Positions 61,701 to 64,000 of a stretch of 64,000 nt of DNA are shown piece after piece. Position numbers and translations under genes: made by a program. The stretch is from Syntrophaceae bacterium UBA6087. Its GTDB lineage: Bacteria; Desulfobacterota; Desulfomonilia; UBA1062. The stretch is taken from contig DIXF01000003.1 in NCBI GenBank assembly GCA_002448235.1, positions 124,001 to 188,000 on the forward strand. The letters are read 5' to 3'. The first letter of the stretch is position 1. Each line of letters starts with the position of its first letter. Below the pieces are notes generated by a model that worked only from the letters and a program-made list of their open reading frames with translations, had not been told where the DNA came from and ran no database searches.

Positions 61701-64000
61701 GTGCGTCCACGCCAGATCGAAAACGCGATCCGCAAGGCGTCGGTCCTGGTATTTTTCCACAAGGCTCAATGCTGTGTCCCTTGATTCACCTACACCGGTG
61801 ACCATATCAATTGTTGCAGCTTTCCCCGGATCGAGCATGATCCGGTGCCGGATCGCTACAATCGGATCGAGCACGGAGCCGTCGCTGCCGGAGAGCGCCG
61901 CAGATCCCCTCAGTGCCTGAGGAAAGGCAAGGGTGTTTCCGCGGCCGATGAAGCGCATGCGGTCGGTCTCATATGAGACTTCTCCGGTGTGCGCCCCGTG
62001 CATTGCCATCAGGTGGAGCATCCACACTACGGGCTCATCTTTAGAGCGGGGCCTGCGGGTACAGAGGATCGCCCGCTGTGGCCGGAGGATCTCGGTCTGG
62101 ACAAAGAGGTTGCTGAACGCCGGATGCAATGCATCAGTGGCCAGCGGCGCGAGAACCACTTCTGCGTAACTCGTCACCTCGAGCGCTCTCTTTCTGCGGG
62201 AACGATTGGTGATGCGGATTCGGCGCAGCTCGATATCATCCTCCGGAGAGACGACGATCTCGGTATGCATCTCGATATCATTGTCGCGGCGGCGGAACTC
62301 TGCACGGCCCTCTGAAAAGATCACCTCATAGAGCTTTGGTTGTTTCTGAGTCGGCTGGAAGGTATTTGACCAGAACTCAGAGCTATCCATGTCGCGGATA
62401 TAGCAGAACGATCCCCAGTTATCGCTGGTAGTGTCTTCGCGCCACCGTGTAACGGCTGTGTCTTTCCAGCGGCTGTAGCCGCCTCCCGAATTCGTGACCA
62501 TCACGTGATATCTGCGATTGGATAACAGCTGAACTTCAGGAACAGTGGTGTCCGGGCTGTTGAAGACGCGCACCGGGGTCTCCGGGACTTTGGACGGTGT
62601 GCGTAAATCGGAGAGCTCCGTGGTGTGCGAATAGAACGCCGTAGCCTTGGGAACTCGCTCCTGAAGCAACAAAGTTGTTGCCTGGAAGAGCGGATCGGAC
62701 TCGAATCGATGCTGCATCGGACGGTCCAGGAGGATATAGGACAGGGCCAGGAGGCTCATGCCCTGGTGATGTCCCATAAAGGCCCGGACCACGGTGCTGG
62801 CTTGCCCGCTCGTCTGACGTGAAGGCGTGTAGTCGATTGCTTCAAAAAGGCCGTACCTTCCTGCAAACCCTTGCTCGTCGAGGTGCTGGAGATTCAGGCA
62901 CGCGGCCTCGGGAGTCACCATCAGTGCCAGCGCCGAGGCGTACGGTGCAATGACAAGCTCCTCGGCCAACCCGCGTTTGAGCCCCAGTCCGGGTACGCCG
63001 AATGCACGGTACTGGTAGTTGAGATGGACGTCGACCATGTTGTATCCGGATTCCGAAACACCCCACGGGACCCCGCGAAGCTTCCCATACTCGATCTGTC
63101 TCTCCACGGCCGCCTTGTAGGTCCTGTCGAGCAGGGTGTTCTCGTAGGTAGGCATGATCAGGAGCGGCATGAGGTACTCGAACATCGAGCCGTCCCAGGA
63201 GAGAAGGACCGGGTCGCCACCGACATTTGTGAGAAGGCGTCCCAGTGCGAACCAGGACTCCTGAGGCAGCTGTCCCTGAGCAATCGCCACGAAGCAGGAC
63301 AGCCTCGCCTCCGATGCCAGCAGGTCGTAGAAGCTCGAATCCCGCCGATCCTCGCCGACGTTATACCCAATCGAGAGCAGACGGCTCGCCTTGTCGTACA
63401 GGAAATCGTACTCCATGTCCGCCAGTTCGTTTAATTGCCGGGCAAGATCTTCGACAGCTGCGATCCTCTCCTGTGCGCGCCTGCTCGCCTCACCGATGGA
63501 GTCTTGAAGTTTGCTAAGCCACCCGATTTCCTCGGGCGTCATGTGCGCCGCTTGTGCATGGCTGATTGCCGGCAGGAATTCCTTATCGAGCCTTGCCAGT
63601 TCGGAGAGCGTTGGGATAACTCCGATGACCTTGAAATCACCCAGCAATGCGGGAACGGCCGCAAGCGATGTCCACGGTGCGAGAAACTTGAGATCTTCCA
63701 GTACGCTGCGGCACTGACAGGCCATAGCATTCGCCCACCACAACGCTTCACTCTTCCGGCCGGCGTTTAAGGAGCGGACCAGGTCCTCGGCAGAGAGCGT
63801 CAGCCTCTCGAGAGAGAGCCGTACTGCCGAGAGAGTAGTCGGCCGGGAGCTGATTGCGGAGGACAGATCATGCTGAAATACATTGAGCGCATCTGCTGCG
63901 TCTTCCCCTTGAGCGTCAATGAAGACCCCGAATATGTCGTTCAAGCCCTCAAAGAGCCGCGGATTCACAATTCTGTGATCGGGAAGTGCGAGCAGGCCCG
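58701..64000 (-). CDS. Cyclic beta-1,2-glucan synthase-like enzyme (NdvB/ChvB type), C-terminal part
   Basis: The frame is open beyond the right edge (codons reading ALPDHRIVNPRLFEG cross it), so the start lies outside; about 1,766 residues are seen. Order: a glucoamylase-like domain (DRRDSSFYDLLASEARLSCFVAIAQG..., GVSESGYN, MGHHQGMSLLAL), two GH94-type beta-sandwich modules (YVRDMDSSEFW-like and FYLRDEERGHFWSPM), and a GH94 catalytic barrel with GSGDWNDGMNLVG holding the catalytic Asp. Family NdvB proteins carry an N-terminal GT84 glycosyltransferase and membrane helices, here expected off-window. Makes or trims periplasmic cyclic beta-1,2-glucan, often for osmotic adaptation. Confidence 0.85.
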   Translation of the reverse strand, partial: GLLALPDHRIVNPRLFEGLNDIFGVFIDAQGEDAADALNVFQHDLSSAISSRPTTLSAVRLSLERLTLSAEDLVRSLNAGRKSEALWWANAMACQCRSVLEDLKFLAPWTSLAAVPALLGDFKVIGVIPTLSELARLDKEFLPAISHAQAAHMTPEEIGWLSKLQDSIGEASRRAQERIAAVEDLARQLNELADMEYDFLYDKASRLLSIGYNVGEDRRDSSFYDLLASEARLSCFVAIAQGQLPQESWFALGRLLTNVGGDPVLLSWDGSMFEYLMPLLIMPTYENTLLDRTYKAAVERQIEYGKLRGVPWGVSESGYNMVDVHLNYQYRAFGVPGLGLKRGLAEELVIAPYASALALMVTPEAACLNLQHLDEQGFAGRYGLFEAIDYTPSRQTSGQASTVVRAFMGHHQGMSLLALSYILLDRPMQHRFESDPLFQATTLLLQERVPKATAFYSHTTELSDLRTPSKVPETPVRVFNSPDTTVPEVQLLSNRRYHVMVTNSGGGYSRWKDTAVTRWREDTTSDNWGSFCYIRDMDSSEFWSNTFQPTQKQPKLYEVIFSEGRAEFRRRDNDIEMHTEIVVSPEDDIELRRIRITNRSRRKRALEVTSYAEVVLAPLATDALHPAFSNLFVQTEILRPQRAILCTRRPRSKDEPVVWMLHLMAMHGAHTGEVSYETDRMRFIGRGNTLAFPQALRGSAALSGSDGSVLDPIVAIRHRIMLDPGKAATIDMVTGVGESRDTALSLVEKYQDRRLADRVFDLAWTHSQVILQQLNITEADAQLYGRLAGSVIYANPSLRADPSLLIKNNRGQSGLWGYAISGDLPIVLLQIKDSANIELVRQLVQAHAYWRLKGLIADLVIWNEDYAGYRQLLQDQIMGLIAAGVEVNLTDKPGGIFVRLAEQISSEDRILFQTVARAIITDSKGSLAEQLYRKVPAEAALPQLSTTRTHRPEPMAVEALPRPDLAFFNGIGGFTPDGKEYVITTAQDQVTPAPWVNVLANSHFGTVISESGIAYTWSENAHEFRLTPWNNDPVGDSSGEAFYLRDEERGHFWSPMVLPSQGATPYVTRHGFGYSVFEHTERGIRSEVWVYVAKDAPVKFTVLKVRNESGRSRKLSVTGYVEWVLGDLRPKSAMHVITRIDPASGALFARNPYSTEFSGRTAFFDVDTVTRTFSGDRTEFIGRGGNLRNPAAMKRSRLSNRVGVAYDPCAAIQVPFELADGQEREIIFRLGAGRDTDEAGNLVQRFRGSAAARSELETLWQYWNRTLGAVQVETPDMAVNFMANGWLLYQTLSCRLWARSGYYQSGGAFGFRDQLQDVMALIHAEPLLVREHLLHCAARQFKEGDVQHWWHPPFGRGVRTHCSDDYLWLVMAACRYVQSTGDTGVMDEPVGFLEGRLVNTDEDSYYDLPFRSEETAGLYEHCVRAILKGLNYGEHGLPLMGSGDWNDGMNLVGEHGKGESVWLGFFLYDVLTQFAEVARKRGDLSFAQRCLQEAAQLRWNIEQSGWDGEWYRRAFFDDGTPLGSANSPECRIDSIAQSWSVLSGAGDARRSAMAMESLDKQLVDREHSLIRLLYPPFDKSELEPGYIKGYVPGVRENGGQYTHGAIWAAMAFAALGDRTRAWELLGMINPIHHAGSAGEVGTYKVEPYVVAADVYALSPHTGRGGWTWYTGSAAWMYRLIVESLLGLKLYGDKLRFAPCLPEKGWEIFKVLYRYRETAYHITIRQINGVPGGMHVEVDGQDQQDKAVPLADDRREHQVEVRIQIA

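Noticed and set aside
1..64000. CRISPR arrays, transposases, prophage or defence islands
   Set aside because: No regularly spaced repeats, no transposase or phage-like proteins were seen on either strand; the content is ordinary chromosomal.

Overview
This 64-kb window looks like chromosome from a strictly anaerobic, Desulfobacterota-like (Syntrophales/Syntrophorhabdus-like) bacterium. That placement is inference from gene content: a 2-hydroxyacyl-CoA dehydratase/benzoyl-CoA reductase-type cassette, several acyl-CoA enzymes, sigma-54 control with -24/-12 promoters, a HesB-like selenoprotein, c-di-GMP signalling, and PAS and MalT-type regulators. Genes are dense and GC-rich. I saw no rRNA, tRNA, CRISPR array or intact insertion sequence.

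Layout. 1-3.5 kb: end of a phosphate operon (pstC-pstA-pstB, a thioredoxin-type arsenate reductase, phoU). 3.6-6.8 kb: cysteine-cluster protein, Nudix hydrolase, START-domain protein, SRAP protein, FKBP isomerase. 7-7.9 kb: pstS behind an 11-bp-periodic Pho-box array. 7.9-16.3 kb: mostly minus-strand housekeeping and signalling genes (M29 aminopeptidase, gamma-carbonic anhydrase, Nudix, PAS protein, NfeD-like, alpha/beta hydrolase, crotonase, serA). 16.7-21.4 kb: purA, FmdB zinc ribbon, hisF, a dienoyl-CoA isomerase-like crotonase and a double-PilZ protein. 21.4-25.9 kb: UDP-glucuronate epimerase-like gene, then yebC-ruvC-ruvA-ruvB-HAD phosphatase as one overlapping minus-strand operon. 26.1-28.4 kb: diguanylate cyclase, LuxR-type HTH protein, SCP2 protein. 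28.7-36.7 kb: activase plus two dehydratase-type subunits, facing a giant MalT/BTAD regulator and a decayed second copy of that regulator. 37-39.8 kb: HtrA protease with a -24/-12 promoter, and an MFS transporter. 39.9-45 kb: sigma-54 activator (TPR-GAF-AAA-Fis) divergent from an acyl-CoA dehydrogenase, with two palindromes and a -24/-12 promoter between them. 45-53.7 kb: GNAT/FemAB-like protein, then a complete LivMHJGF-type ABC importer ending in an acyl-CoA ligase. 53.7-58.5 kb: cupin, MenA-like prenyltransferase, HesB-like selenoprotein, HhH protein, DEDDh exonuclease, ferredoxin-type protein with a TetR-type palindrome upstream. 58.7-64 kb: C-terminal 1,766 or so residues of a cyclic beta-1,2-glucan synthase-like enzyme running off the right edge.

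How it fits together. The importer, acyl-CoA ligase, acyl-CoA dehydrogenase, crotonases and dehydratase-type cassette could together take up, activate and oxidise organic acids; each local cluster has its own regulator. The two strongest unusual signals are the UGA-decoded HesB-like protein with a matching bacterial SECIS hairpin (55.4-55.7 kb) and the self-contained sigma-54 circuit at 43 kb.
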